From the NCBI GenBank assembly GCA_963807235.1, contig CAWEBF010000003.1, forward strand, positions 62,001 to 126,000: DNA of 64,000 bases, given 5' to 3'. A program made the position numbers and the translations under genes. This DNA comes from CAWEBF01 sp963807235 (GTDB taxonomy: Bacteria; Acidobacteriota; Vicinamibacteria; Vicinamibacterales; UBA2999). The notes below the pieces were generated by a model that worked only from the letters and a program-made list of their open reading frames with translations, had not been told where the DNA came from and did not search any database. This document shows positions 48,530-57,746 of the stretch, piece after piece (position 1 is the stretch's first letter; each line of letters opens with the position of its first letter).

Positions 48530-48550
48530 CAGCACTCGGGTCGCACACGC

Positions 48551-49981
48551 ATGCTCCAATTGCCCGTTCTCCGGTGGGGTCAACCCTATACCAGCATGGA
48601 AGTGGACCACGTCGTTCACTTCTCGACCGGCGAGCCCATCGCCACCGTGAGCCGCGCGAACGGCGGCCTGGTGCAGCGCGACATGCGCAAGGCGCAGCAG
48701 GCGCGCGAGGCGCTGCGCGCCATTCCGATTGACGATCTGATCGAGCGCGTGGGCAAGGCCGGGGAGTTCTACACCTCGGGCACGCTGCCGATGGGCGACG
48801 GCACGCAGACGGCGGACGAGTTCGTGCGCGCGCAATCGGCGAGCACGGGCCTGCCCGAGCACATGTGCCGCGCCAACATGCAGAAGAACGCGTTCGTGCT
48901 GCGTCAGATGCGCAACATCCTCACGTCGCTCACGCGCGGGCTCTCCTTCGACGTGCTCTCGACTGGCCGCGGTGAAGAGCGAGGCGTGCCGATCAGCTAC
49001 CAGGCGCAGAGCCCGGTGCTGGGCCTGGTGCTGCCGTCCAACTCCCCGGGCGTGCACACGTTGTGGCTGCCGATCATCCCGATGCAAGTGGGCCTGGTGC
49101 TCAAGCCCGGGCCCCAGGAGCCGTGGACGCCGTTCCGCGTGGCCGAGGCCTTCTTCGCCGCCGGCATCCCGCGCGAGTCCATCTCGATCTACCCGGGCGA
49201 AGCGGACGTGGGCGCCGCCGTGCTGGACGCGTGCCCGCGCAGCCTGATCTTCGGCGGCACGGCCACGGTGGACCGCTATCGCGGCAACCCGCGCGTGCAG
49301 GCCCACGGCCCCGGCTTCTCGAAGATCCTGCTCGGCGACGACGTGGTGGACGAGTGGGAACGCTATCTCGACGTGATGGTCGAGAGCGTGTTCATCAACA
49401 GCGGGCGCAGCTGCATCAACACGTCGGGCATCTGGGCGAGCCGGCACACGAAAAAGATCGCCGAGGCGCTGGCCGCGCGGCTCGCCACGGTGGAGGCGCT
49501 GCCGCCCACGGACCCCAACGCTGGTCTGGCGGCCTTCACCGTGCCAGGCGTGGCCGAGGCCATCTCGCAGTCGATCGACGCCGACCTCACCGGCAATGGT
49601 GTCGTGGACGTCACCGCGTCGCATCGCGGCGGTGCGCGCGTCGTGAAGCAGGGGCGCGCCGACTACCTGCTGCCGACCGTGGTGCACTGCGAGTCGCCCG
49701 ATACCGCCATTGCCAAGAAGGAGTACATGTTCCCGTTCGTGACCGTGGTGGAGTGCCCCGAGTCGAAGATGATCGACGCCATCGGACCGACGCTCGTGTG
49801 CACGGCCATCACCGGCAAACCCGATCTCCAGCGGCGCCTGCTCGACGCCGTGCACATCGATCGCCTGAATTTCGGACCCGTGCCCACAAGCAAGCTCAAT
49901 TGGCTGCAGCCGCACGAAGGGAACATAGTGGAGTTCCTATTCAGGGCGCGTGCATACCAGGAAGCGCCGAGTGGAACCTGA
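48551..49981 (+). CDS. Aldehyde dehydrogenase / acyl-CoA reductase (LuxC-like, 476 aa)
   Basis: NAD(P)-dependent enzyme of the ALDH superfamily. Substrate-binding and cofactor segments are LGLVLPSNSPGVHTLW, GLVLKPGPQEPWTP and IFGGTATVDRY. The catalytic Cys is in NSGRSCINTSGIW near residue 287. The conserved acid/lid region KKEYMFPFVTVVECP and the end LNWLQPHEGN lie beyond. LuxC-type reductases share this design and length and take acyl groups from LuxE-type ligases, here the gene directly upstream. ATG 48551 is chosen because the upstream frame runs through the repeat. Confidence 0.78.
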   Translation: MLQLPVLRWGQPYTSMEVDHVVHFSTGEPIATVSRANGGLVQRDMRKAQQAREALRAIPIDDLIERVGKAGEFYTSGTLPMGDGTQTADEFVRAQSASTGLPEHMCRANMQKNAFVLRQMRNILTSLTRGLSFDVLSTGRGEERGVPISYQAQSPVLGLVLPSNSPGVHTLWLPIIPMQVGLVLKPGPQEPWTPFRVAEAFFAAGIPRESISIYPGEADVGAAVLDACPRSLIFGGTATVDRYRGNPRVQAHGPGFSKILLGDDVVDEWERYLDVMVESVFINSGRSCINTSGIWASRHTKKIAEALAARLATVEALPPTDPNAGLAAFTVPGVAEAISQSIDADLTGNGVVDVTASHRGGARVVKQGRADYLLPTVVHCESPDTAIAKKEYMFPFVTVVECPESKMIDAIGPTLVCTAITGKPDLQRRLLDAVHIDRLNFGPVPTSKLNWLQPHEGNIVEFLFRARAYQEAPSGT

Positions 49982-49989
49982 TGGCGGCT

Positions 49990-50024
49990 GGTTGGTAGTT
50001 GGTGGTTCGTAGTTCGTAGTTCCG
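49990..50024. repeat. Heptamer array, NGTTGGT/NGTTCGT type
   Basis: Five units ending in AGTTCCGCC, the reverse complement of the GCGGAACT border of other arrays. It lies fifteen bases upstream of the glycosyltransferase ATG. Confidence 0.8.
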
Positions 50025-50038
50025 CCAAGAGCTTCCGC

Positions 50039-51337
50039 ATGCGGATCCTCTCCATCACTGCGGGCGCTGCCGGGATGTACTGCGGCAGCTGTTTCCGCGA
50101 CAACGCGATCGCGGCCGAACTGCTGAAACGTGGGCACGATGCCCACCTGGTGCCGGTGTACACGCCGACGCGCACCGACGAACCCAACGTCAGCGAGCGA
50201 CGGGTGCTCTTCGGCGGCATCAGCGTGTACCTGCAGCAGTCGTGGCCGGTGTTCCGCCGCCTGCCGCGCGTGCTCGATCGCCTGTGGGACATCCCGGGCG
50301 TGATCGGCGCCTTCGCGAACCGGTCCGTATCGTCGGTCAACCCGGCTCTGCTCGGCGAGATGACGGTGGCGACGCTCGAAGGCCGCTCCGGTGTCCTGGC
50401 CCGCGAGTTCGACAAGCTGATCGAGTGGACGCGCGACGAGCCCCCGCCTGACGTCATCAACCTGCCCAACTCGCTCTTGATAGCGATGGCGGCGCCGCTC
50501 CGCGCGGCCTTCCGCCGGCCCGTGTGCTGCACGCTGCAGGGCGAGGAGCTGTTCATCGACGGCTTGCTGCCGCCCTATCGCGAACGCGTCCTCGACTTGA
50601 TTCGCAGCCAGGTGCGCGACGTGGACCGGTTCATCGCGGTCAGCGACTACGAAGCCGAGTTTCTGGGCGAGCTGTTGAAGATTCCGGCCGAGCGCATGTC
50701 GGTCGTCCCGCTCGGCATCAACGTCACGGGCTATGCGGCCGCTGCGTCGCGCGACGACGTGTTTCGCGTCGGCTACTTCGCGCGCGTCGCTCCTGAAAAA
50801 GGTCTCCACGTGCTGGCCGACGCCTACGTGCGCTTTCGCAAGCGGCTGCCGCCCACGGCCCAGGTCCGCTGCGAGGCGGCCGGCTACATGTCGCCCGCCT
50901 ACGCCTCCTATCTCGACAGCGTGAAGGCCGCGTTCGCCGCCGGGGGAGTGGGTGAGGAGTTCACCTATCGCGGCACGTTGGATCGGGGCGAGAAGATCAA
51001 CTTTTTGCGGCGGCTCGACCTCCTCTCCGTGCCGGCGACCTACGGCGAACCGAAGGGGATGTTTCTGCTGGAAGCCATGGCGTGCGGGGTGCCGGTGGTG
51101 CAGCCGCGCCGCGGCGCGTTCGTCGAGGTGGTGGAGCGCACGGGCGGCGGCGTGCTGGTCGAGCCGGACAACCCCGAGAGCCTTGCCGACATGTTCTTCC
51201 AGTTGTGGAGCGACCGTCCACGCCTGGAGGCCCTGGGCCGGCGCGCTTTCGCGGAGGTGCGCACGCACTATTCGATCGAACGTTCGGCCGATCGCCTGGT
51301 GGAGGTCTATCGCGGCGTGGCGGGCAGCCATGCTTGA
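50039..51337 (+). CDS. GT4-family glycosyltransferase (432 aa)
   Basis: GT-B fold retaining glycosyltransferase of the GT4 class. The N-terminal domain opens RILSITAGAAGMYCGSC. The linker and donor-binding region are VPLGINVTGY and FRVGYFARVAPEKGLHVLADAY. The diagnostic E-x7-E is EPKGMFLLEAMACGVPVV, followed by FVEVVERTGGGVLVEPDNPE. Likely acts in envelope glycan synthesis. Its stop overlaps the start of the ABC ATPase gene by eight bases, so both are co-translated. Confidence 0.88.
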   Translation: MRILSITAGAAGMYCGSCFRDNAIAAELLKRGHDAHLVPVYTPTRTDEPNVSERRVLFGGISVYLQQSWPVFRRLPRVLDRLWDIPGVIGAFANRSVSSVNPALLGEMTVATLEGRSGVLAREFDKLIEWTRDEPPPDVINLPNSLLIAMAAPLRAAFRRPVCCTLQGEELFIDGLLPPYRERVLDLIRSQVRDVDRFIAVSDYEAEFLGELLKIPAERMSVVPLGINVTGYAAAASRDDVFRVGYFARVAPEKGLHVLADAYVRFRKRLPPTAQVRCEAAGYMSPAYASYLDSVKAAFAAGGVGEEFTYRGTLDRGEKINFLRRLDLLSVPATYGEPKGMFLLEAMACGVPVVQPRRGAFVEVVERTGGGVLVEPDNPESLADMFFQLWSDRPRLEALGRRAFAEVRTHYSIERSADRLVEVYRGVAGSHA

Positions 51338-52016
51338 AGTCGCGAACGTCACCAAGCAGTATCCGACGCCCAAGGGCCCGCTGACGGTGGTCTCGGACGC
51401 GACGTTCACGCTGGCCCCTGGCGAGGCCGCGGCCATCACCGGGCCGTCGGGCAGCGGCAAGAGCTCGCTCCTCTACATGCTGGGAGCGTTGGAACCGCCG
51501 ACCAGGGGGAGCGTCCGACTCGAGGGCCAGGACCCATTCGCTCTCGCGCCTTCGGCGCTCGCCGAGTTTCGCAACGCGCGGATCGGGTTCGTGTTTCAGG
51601 ACCACTGCCTGCTGCCGCAGTGTTCGGTGCTCGAGAACGTGCTGGTGCCGACGCTTGTCGCGCCGAAGGGCCGGGGTCCATCCGCAGGGGCCGACGACAT
51701 GGCCCATGCGACACGCTTGCTGCAGGACGTCGGGCTGTCCGACCGCCTGGACCATCGGCCGGGCGCGTTGTCGGGCGGCGAACGCCAGCGCGTGGCCGTG
51801 GCCCGGGCGCTCGTCCGCCAGCCGCGGCTGATGCTGTGCGACGAACCCACCGGCAATCTGGATCAGGCGTCAGCCGATGCCGTCGCCGCGCTGCTCGTGG
51901 ACCTGCACCGGTCGCTGCGCAACATCCTGGTGGTCGTGACGCACAGCGCGCGACTGGCCGAGATGTTTCCAGCGCGGTTCGAGATTACCAACGGCCGCCT
52001 CGAGCGGGTGCGCTAA
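51330..52016 (+). CDS. ABC transporter ATPase, LolD/MacB-like (228 aa)
   Basis: ATPase of the lipoprotein-release/mechanotransmission group. Walker A is GPSGSGKSSLLYMLG near 38-52, the Q-loop FVFQDHCLLPQCSV, the signature LSGGERQRVAVARAL, Walker B LMLCDEPTGNLD and the switch His VVVTHSARLA. ATG 51330 overlaps the glycosyltransferase stop. Its natural partner is the FtsX-type permease at 53033, separated only by an oppositely oriented porin-like gene and a rhodanese. Confidence 0.88.
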   Translation: MLEVANVTKQYPTPKGPLTVVSDATFTLAPGEAAAITGPSGSGKSSLLYMLGALEPPTRGSVRLEGQDPFALAPSALAEFRNARIGFVFQDHCLLPQCSVLENVLVPTLVAPKGRGPSAGADDMAHATRLLQDVGLSDRLDHRPGALSGGERQRVAVARALVRQPRLMLCDEPTGNLDQASADAVAALLVDLHRSLRNILVVVTHSARLAEMFPARFEITNGRLERVR

Positions 52017-52019
52017 GAG

Positions 52020-52075
52020 CGAGGCTGCGCCTCGCTCGGCAGTGTCTGTTGGCCCCGCTTCGCGGGGCTAGAACC
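52020..52075. repeat. Double-hairpin dispersed repeat, copy 4
   Basis: GCGAGGC-TGC-GCCTCGC forms the first hairpin. The linker CGGCAGTGTCTGTTG follows, then the second hairpin CCCCGCTTCGCGGGG. Located between convergent genes, and likely to terminate both. Confidence 0.7.
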
Positions 52076-52667
52076 CCACACCGATACTAAGTGCTACGCG
52101 CGAGTCGTGGCCCCAGAAACCCTCGTTCCGGATTTCGCGGTTCTCGTCGAAGACCGGCCCCGGGTACTTGACCATCCGATCTCCGATGTCCACGCGCAGG
52201 AACGCGCCGCGGCCGCCGAACTGGATCCCGCCGCCAAAGTCCATCGCCGCGAGTGTGTCGCCGCCGGCCAACTGGCAAGCGATCGGCGGCGGAAAGATCA
52301 GGATGCAGGGGAAGGGCGCCGGCGCCTCGGCCAGCGTCACGAATCCCGGACGAAGACGCAGGAACGGCCGCACCCACCCGAGCCGTGGTCCGACAGTCAC
52401 GCCGAACAGCCCTTCGCGTTGGCTGGACGAAAAGGCCCGCCGATCCGGGAAGTCCTGCGGATACACCGTGAACTCCGCCTCAGCGCCCAGCCATGACGAC
52501 GGGTACCACGCCACCCGGCCGCCGACGCCGATGCTCGTGTCGTCGAACTCGCCCGAGTTGACGAAGCTGGCGTGGACGCCGACGTCGAGAAACTGAGCCG
52601 TCGCGAGGGCGGGCAGGGCCAAAAGGAACAGGGCCAACGACGAGGAACACAACGCTTGCGTACGCAT
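52068..52667 (-). CDS. Outer-membrane beta-barrel protein (199 aa)
   Basis: The signal peptide (LALFLLALPALATAQ) is followed by alternating polar/apolar strands (VGGRVAWYPSSWLGAEAEF; GLFGVTVGPRLGWVRPFLRL; LAAMDFGGGIQFGGRGAFL) and a terminal Phe (RVALSIGVGF), the marks of a small OmpA/OmpW-like eight-stranded barrel. A GGGAG ribosome site precedes ATG 52667. It is inserted in reverse orientation between the ATPase and permease genes of the presumed ABC exporter. Confidence 0.83.
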   Translation of the reverse strand: MRTQALCSSSLALFLLALPALATAQFLDVGVHASFVNSGEFDDTSIGVGGRVAWYPSSWLGAEAEFTVYPQDFPDRRAFSSSQREGLFGVTVGPRLGWVRPFLRLRPGFVTLAEAPAPFPCILIFPPPIACQLAGGDTLAAMDFGGGIQFGGRGAFLRVDIGDRMVKYPGPVFDENREIRNEGFWGHDSRVALSIGVGF

Positions 52668-52706
52668 ACAGTCTCCCAAGGGCACCGGCACTCCCCAGCA
52701 TAGTGC

Positions 52707-52712
52707 GACAAT
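52707..52712 (+). promoter_or_regulatory. -10-like box GACAAT
   Basis: Ends six bases before the GTG at 52719, consistent with a leaderless transcript. Alternative CATAGT lies just upstream. Confidence 0.35.
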
Positions 52713-52718
52713 CGGCGC

Positions 52719-53036
52719 GTGGCGATCTCTCGAGTCGAGTTGACCGCACGTGTCGCGTCCGGCGACGCGCCGGTCATCTTCGACGTGCGCTCGGCGTGGG
52801 AATACGGACGAGGCCGGGTCCCGGGCGCCAGGCACCTGCCGTTCTGGACACCGGGCTGGCCTCCGCTCGCGGTGTCGATGCCTGCCGACACGCCCATCGT
52901 CGTCTACTGCGGCTACGGTCCCCGTGCGTGGTGGGCTGCGTGGCGGCTCCGCCGTCACGGGTTCGCGAGGGTTGACTGCCTGCGCGGGCACATGCAAGGT
53001 TGGCGGCGCGCCGGGCTCGGCGAGGAACGCACGTGA
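52719..53036 (+). CDS. Rhodanese-domain protein (105 aa)
   Basis: Single-domain sulfurtransferase fold. It shows VIFDVRSAWEYGRGRVPGARHLPF and the active-site loop VVYCGYGPRA with the catalytic Cys near residue 65. The substrate is unknown; such small rhodaneses transfer sulfur or act in redox signalling. The stop overlaps the permease start as GTGA, so the two are translationally coupled, an unusual pairing. Confidence 0.88.
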   Translation: MAISRVELTARVASGDAPVIFDVRSAWEYGRGRVPGARHLPFWTPGWPPLAVSMPADTPIVVYCGYGPRAWWAAWRLRRHGFARVDCLRGHMQGWRRAGLGEERT

Positions 53037-56000
53037 TCATGCGCCCGCACCACCTGGCGCTTCGCGGCCTGGCCCACTACTGGCGGACCAATCTGGCCGT
53101 GGTGCTCGGCGTCGCCACCGCGGTGGCCGTGCTGACGGGCGCGCTCGTCGTGGGCGAATCCGTGCGCGCAAGCCTGCGCGGCCTGGTGACCGATCGCCTG
53201 GGGCGGACCGATCACGCCGTGGTGGCCTCGATCTTCTTCCGCGAGGCGCTGAGCGACGACCTCGCGCGCGCCCCGTCCGTTTCGGCCACGTTCTCGGCGG
53301 TCGCGCCGCTGCTCGTTGCGCAAGGGTTCGTCACCGCGCAGGACACCGGCCGTCGTGTTGGCAACGTGGCGGTGTACGGCGTGGACGATCGGTTCTGGCG
53401 GTTTCACCAGATGGACGGCGTGTCGGGGCCGGCCGATCGCGACGCCTATCTCAGCCCCGCGCTCGCGGCCGACCTGGCTGCCGGCGAAGGCGCGACGCTG
53501 CTCGTACGGCTGCAGCGGCCATCCGCGATCCCCATCGAGTCGTTGCACGCGCGCAAGGACGACCTGGGCCGCACGGTCCGCGTCTCGGTGAAGCGGGTAC
53601 TGCCGCCCTCGACGGTGGGCGAGTTCTCGTTGCGGCCGCAGCAGGGAGACGTGCGCGCCCTGTTCGTGCCGTTGGCCCGTCTGCAGCGCGATCTCGAGAT
53701 CCCGGGCCGCATCAACACGATCCTCGCGGCGTTGGCGGGGGAGACCTCGCGAGTCACGGATCGTGCCGGTGCGCTCCGTGCCCTGCAGGCGGCTGTGGGC
53801 GAGCGCGCGGCCCTCGAAGACCTTGGGATGCGCGTCCGCCCGCTGGCGGGCCCTCGTGCCGTCGCCATCGAATCGTCCGCGGGCCTGCTTGACGCACGGC
53901 AGGAAGCCGCCGTGCGCGAAACGGTTGCCGCGGCTACGCCACCGGCGCGGCCGATGTTCACGTACCTGGCCAATACCCTGCGGATCGAGGGCCGCGAGGT
54001 GCCCTACTCGCTCGTGACCGCCGTGGACGCGTCCTCCGTCCCGTTGCCTCCGCAACCAGAGGGCGGGTTGCCGCCCATCGCGCTCAACGAGTGGGCCGCG
54101 CGCGACCTGGGCGCCCGCGTGGGCGACCGTCTGACAATGGAGTACTTCCTGTGGGAGGACCCCGGCCGCCTGATCTCCAGCTCCTCGGATTTCACCGTCG
54201 CGTCCATCGTGCCTGTTGCGAGCGGGGATCGCGACATGTCGCCGGAGTATCCCGGGATCAGCGATTCGACGACGATCGACGACTGGGACCCGCCGTTCCC
54301 CATAGACCTGCGGCGCGTGCGTCCGCAGGACGAGGCCTACTGGAACGAACACCGCACGACGCCCAAGGCCTTCATCCCGCTGGCGGTCGGCCAGCGCTTG
54401 TGGCGTAGCCGGTACGGCGAGGCGACGTCCATCCGCGTGCCGGTAGCCCCGGGCGCCAGCGTGGAGGACGAGCAGCGGCGTCTCGCGGCGGGGGTCCGCG
54501 CGCGCCTGGATCCGCTGGCCGCGGGCGTGTCCGTTCGGGACGTGCGCGGCGAGGCGCTGTCGGCCTCGCGAGGGGCCACCGATTTCGGGGAGTATTTCGT
54601 CTACTTCAGCTTCTTCCTGGTGGTCTCGGCGCTCATGCTCGCGTCGCTGTTCTTCAAGCTGGGCATCGAGCAGCGCGTCCGTGAGGTGGGCCTGCTGCGA
54701 GCGGTCGGGTTCCGTGTTGCTGACGTTCGCCGCGTGTTCCTCCAGGAGGGCGTCGTGCTGGCGTTCGCGGGCGGCGTAGTGGGCCTCGCGGGCGCCATGG
54801 GCTACGCGTGGCTGATCGTGACCGGCCTGCGCACGTGGTGGGTGGACGCCGTGGGTACCACGGCGCTCAGTGTCCACGCGAGCGCGGGATCGTTGGCCGG
54901 CGGCCTGCTGGGGGGCGTGGTCGCGGCGATCGTGTGCATCTGGTGGACGCTCCGCGGGCTCGCGCGTGTCACCGAACGAAGTCTGCTCGCCGGCGATCTG
55001 ACCGTCGAGCTGTTGGACGCCGGTGGCGGGACGCGCGGACGCCGCACGTGGCTGGTGGCGCTGGTGCTCGGGAGCCTGGGCCTGGGTCTGCTGGCCGCGG
55101 GGGCCTCCGGCCGGATCGATGAGGCCGCCGCATTCTTTGGCGCCGGCGCCCTGCTGCTCGGTGCGGCGTTGTCGCTCGTGGCCTATTGGGCCCGTCGCCC
55201 GCCCGCGCGCATCGTGGCCGGACGGGGATGGGGCAGCGTGGGCCGCCTGGGGATGCGCAACGTGTCGTACCGACCGGGCCGCGCGGTGTTGTCCGTGGCG
55301 GTGGTGGCGGCGGCAGCGTTCATCCTCGTCACCGTGGGTTCCTTTCGTCGTGGCCCGACCCCCGCGTCAAGCGAGCGGGCGTCGGGCACTGGCGGCTACA
55401 CCGTGATGGTCGAGTCCCTGGTGCCGCTCGTGCACGACCTGGGCACCGACGAGGGACGCCGCGAAGTCGGTCTGACACTGCCCGGCGGCGTGCAGGTTGA
55501 ACCGTTCCGTGTGGCGCCCGGCGACGACGCCAGCTGTCTCAACCTGTATGCCCCCACGCGGCCCCGCGTCCTGGGCGCTCGCGCCAGCTTCCTGCGCGAA
55601 GGCCGCTTCGTGTTTCAGGCCACCGTGGACGGCAATGAGGCCGAGGGCGCCAACCCATGGCTGCTGCTCGAGCGTCGCTTCGACGACGGCGCCATCCCGG
55701 TGATTGCGGACGCCAACTCCCTGGCCTATGTGCTGCACACACCGGTGGGCGGTGATTTCGTGATCGACGACAACGGGCGTCCGCTTCGCCTGCGCGTCGT
55801 GGCGTCACTGCGAGACAGCCTGCTGCAGGGGGAGTTCATCATGGCGGAGGCGGCGTTCCTGCGCATCTTCCCGGCGCAGCAGGGCTACGGGCTGCTGCTG
55901 GTGGACGCGCCGGCCCCGATGGCTGCAGCGGTCGTGTCCATGGCGGAGGATGCCCTCGTGGACTTCGGCGGCGATGCCCGCCTGACGCGCGAGCGGCTCG

Positions 56001-56407
56001 ACGAATACCACCGCGTGGAGAACACGTACCTCTCGACGTTCCAGACGCTCGGCGCGCTGGGGCTGCTGCTTGGCACGGTGGGCGTCGCGGCCGTGCTGCT
56101 CCGCAACGTGCTCGAGCGGCGTCGAGAGCTGGCGCTCCTCGGGGCGGTGGGCTACGGACCGCCGCACTTCCTGCTGATGGCCTTCGTGGAGAACGTGATG
56201 CTGGTGGGCGGCGGGCTGCTTGTCGGAGGTGCCTGCGCGTGGATAGCTGTAGCGCCCGCGCTCGTGGAACGCGGTGCGCGGGCGCCGGTTGGCGCAGGAG
56301 GACTGGTGCTCCTGCTCGCCGTGCTCGTCACAGGACTGATCTCGGCAATGGTCGCCACCCGGGCCACGACCGCAACGCCGCTGTTAGAATCGTTGCGTTC
56401 CGAGTAG
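53033..56407 (+). CDS. Very large FtsX-type ABC transporter permease (1124 aa)
   Basis: Inner-membrane part of a MacB/LolCE-like mechanotransmission system. The first helix is TNLAVVLGVATAVAVLTGAL, followed by a ~470-residue periplasmic region. FtsX domain one lies near 520-610 (VSALMLASLFFKLGIEQRVR, EVGLLRAVGFRVADVRRVF). A second MacB-like periplasmic domain comes after VGRLGMRNVSYRPGRAVLSV near 740, and the last FtsX domain near 995-1090 (LERRRELALLGAVGYGP). GTG 53033 overlaps the rhodanese stop and has AGGA upstream; ATG 53039 is possible. Pairs with the ATPase at 51330. Confidence 0.88.
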   Translation: MIMRPHHLALRGLAHYWRTNLAVVLGVATAVAVLTGALVVGESVRASLRGLVTDRLGRTDHAVVASIFFREALSDDLARAPSVSATFSAVAPLLVAQGFVTAQDTGRRVGNVAVYGVDDRFWRFHQMDGVSGPADRDAYLSPALAADLAAGEGATLLVRLQRPSAIPIESLHARKDDLGRTVRVSVKRVLPPSTVGEFSLRPQQGDVRALFVPLARLQRDLEIPGRINTILAALAGETSRVTDRAGALRALQAAVGERAALEDLGMRVRPLAGPRAVAIESSAGLLDARQEAAVRETVAAATPPARPMFTYLANTLRIEGREVPYSLVTAVDASSVPLPPQPEGGLPPIALNEWAARDLGARVGDRLTMEYFLWEDPGRLISSSSDFTVASIVPVASGDRDMSPEYPGISDSTTIDDWDPPFPIDLRRVRPQDEAYWNEHRTTPKAFIPLAVGQRLWRSRYGEATSIRVPVAPGASVEDEQRRLAAGVRARLDPLAAGVSVRDVRGEALSASRGATDFGEYFVYFSFFLVVSALMLASLFFKLGIEQRVREVGLLRAVGFRVADVRRVFLQEGVVLAFAGGVVGLAGAMGYAWLIVTGLRTWWVDAVGTTALSVHASAGSLAGGLLGGVVAAIVCIWWTLRGLARVTERSLLAGDLTVELLDAGGGTRGRRTWLVALVLGSLGLGLLAAGASGRIDEAAAFFGAGALLLGAALSLVAYWARRPPARIVAGRGWGSVGRLGMRNVSYRPGRAVLSVAVVAAAAFILVTVGSFRRGPTPASSERASGTGGYTVMVESLVPLVHDLGTDEGRREVGLTLPGGVQVEPFRVAPGDDASCLNLYAPTRPRVLGARASFLREGRFVFQATVDGNEAEGANPWLLLERRFDDGAIPVIADANSLAYVLHTPVGGDFVIDDNGRPLRLRVVASLRDSLLQGEFIMAEAAFLRIFPAQQGYGLLLVDAPAPMAAAVVSMAEDALVDFGGDARLTRERLDEYHRVENTYLSTFQTLGALGLLLGTVGVAAVLLRNVLERRRELALLGAVGYGPPHFLLMAFVENVMLVGGGLLVGGACAWIAVAPALVERGARAPVGAGGLVLLLAVLVTGLISAMVATRATTATPLLESLRSE

Positions 56408-56414
56408 GAGACCC

Positions 56415-57701
56415 ATGCCCCTGACGAGCCGCGGAGTTGTGACGGTCCTTTTGTGCGTTGGCGCAGCGGCGGTGGCGGGGCTGGCGGATCTTCGCGCCGA
56501 CGACTGGCCGCAGTGGCGCGGCCCCCAGCTCAACGGCACGAGCGCCGAGACGGGCTTGCCCCTGCGCTGGTCCGCCACCGAGAACATCACCTGGAAGCTG
56601 GCGATGCCCGAGCGGTCGGGTTCGACGCCGATCGTGTGGGGCGACACGATCTTCGCGAACGTCGGGGAAGGCGCGCAGCTGGCCCTGTGGGCCGTGGACC
56701 GGAACAAGGGCTCCGTCCGTTGGAAGCGGCCGCTCGGTGGCGGCAACCGCCGGATGATGAAGCAGCAGATGTCGTCGCCCTCCCCCGTCACCGACGGAAG
56801 CACGGTGTGGGTCATGACGGGGACGGGCGTGCTGAAGGCCTTCGGTCTCGACGGCACCGAACGCTGGGCGCGAGACATCCAGACCGACTACGGCCGGTTC
56901 GGACTGCAGTGGGGGTATGCATCGTCACCGTTGCTGCACGAGGACTCACTCTACGTGCAGGTGCTGCACGGCATGCACACCGACGACCCCTCTTATCTCC
57001 TGCGGATCGACAAGGCCAGTGGCAAGACGCGGTGGCGGGTCGAGCGTCCCACGCGCGCGCGGTTCGAATCGCCCGACGCCTATACGACGCCCGCGCTCTT
57101 GCGCCACGCCGGCGGCACCGAGGTTGTGATCACGGGCGGCGACGTGGTGACCGGGCACGAGCTGGCGTCGGGCCGTGAACTGTGGCGCGCCGACGGCTTG
57201 AACCCCAACAACGACGGGGCGTACCGGCTGGTGGCGTCGCCCGTCGTGCACGGCAACCTGCTGATCGCGCCGTCGCGCGAACGCCCGCTGCTGGCGTTTC
57301 GTGCCGGCGGCCGTGGCGACGTCACGCGGTCGCACTTGTTGTGGAGCTTCGATCGCGGTCCGGACGTACCGACGCCGGTGACCGACGGCACCTACTTCTA
57401 CTCGATCAACGATCGCGGCATCATGTACTGCCTGGACGCGGCCACCGGCAAGGTCCTCTACGGGCCGCAGCGGCTTCGCAACGCCACTTACAGCGGCTCG
57501 CCCGTGCTGGCCGACGGCAAGATCTACATCACGGACGAAGATGGTGTGACGAGCGTCGTGCAGGCCGGGCCGAAGTTCGCGCTCCTGGCCGAGAACGATC
57601 TCGTGGACTACACGCTGAGTTCGCCGGCTGTCTCGGACGGGCAGTTGTTTATTCGCACGTCCGCATATCTCTACGCCATCGGCCCGCGCCGGAAGAAGTA
57701 G
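56415..57701 (+). CDS. Secreted PQQ-like beta-propeller protein (428 aa)
   Basis: Intact propeller with signal peptide (VVTVLLCVGAAAVAGLADLRA) and the signature DDWPQWRGPQLNGTS. Blades include VDRNKGSVRWKRP, IDKASGKTRWRVE, HELASGRELWRAD and LDAATGKVLYGPQ. It ends IRTSAYLYAIGPRRKK. The ATG has GTAGGAG upstream and lies eight bases after the permease stop, so it belongs to the same operon. A periplasmic scaffold or ligand-binding role alongside the FtsX exporter is plausible. Confidence 0.88.
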   Translation: MPLTSRGVVTVLLCVGAAAVAGLADLRADDWPQWRGPQLNGTSAETGLPLRWSATENITWKLAMPERSGSTPIVWGDTIFANVGEGAQLALWAVDRNKGSVRWKRPLGGGNRRMMKQQMSSPSPVTDGSTVWVMTGTGVLKAFGLDGTERWARDIQTDYGRFGLQWGYASSPLLHEDSLYVQVLHGMHTDDPSYLLRIDKASGKTRWRVERPTRARFESPDAYTTPALLRHAGGTEVVITGGDVVTGHELASGRELWRADGLNPNNDGAYRLVASPVVHGNLLIAPSRERPLLAFRAGGRGDVTRSHLLWSFDRGPDVPTPVTDGTYFYSINDRGIMYCLDAATGKVLYGPQRLRNATYSGSPVLADGKIYITDEDGVTSVVQAGPKFALLAENDLVDYTLSSPAVSDGQLFIRTSAYLYAIGPRRKK

Positions 57702-57704
57702 AAC

Positions 57705-57739
57705 AAGGCAAAAGGCAAAAGGCAAAGGGCAAAAAGAAG
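57705..57739. repeat. Heptamer array, AAGGCAA-type, copy 1
   Basis: Three units AAGGCAA, one AGGGCAA and the terminal AAAGAAG-GAGG. The same unit recurs in the next three gaps. It ends eight bases before the next ATG and supplies its AAGAAGAGG ribosome site. Confidence 0.85.
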
Positions 57740-57746
57740 AGGGGCC

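Noticed and set aside
53200..53900. Separate gene in the periplasmic region of the permease
   Set aside because: The permease frame is continuous and alternative frames lack start signals and domains.
52955..54877. 640-codon minus-strand frame opposite the large permease
   Set aside because: Antisense shadow of an intact FtsX-type permease; no independent evidence of coding.
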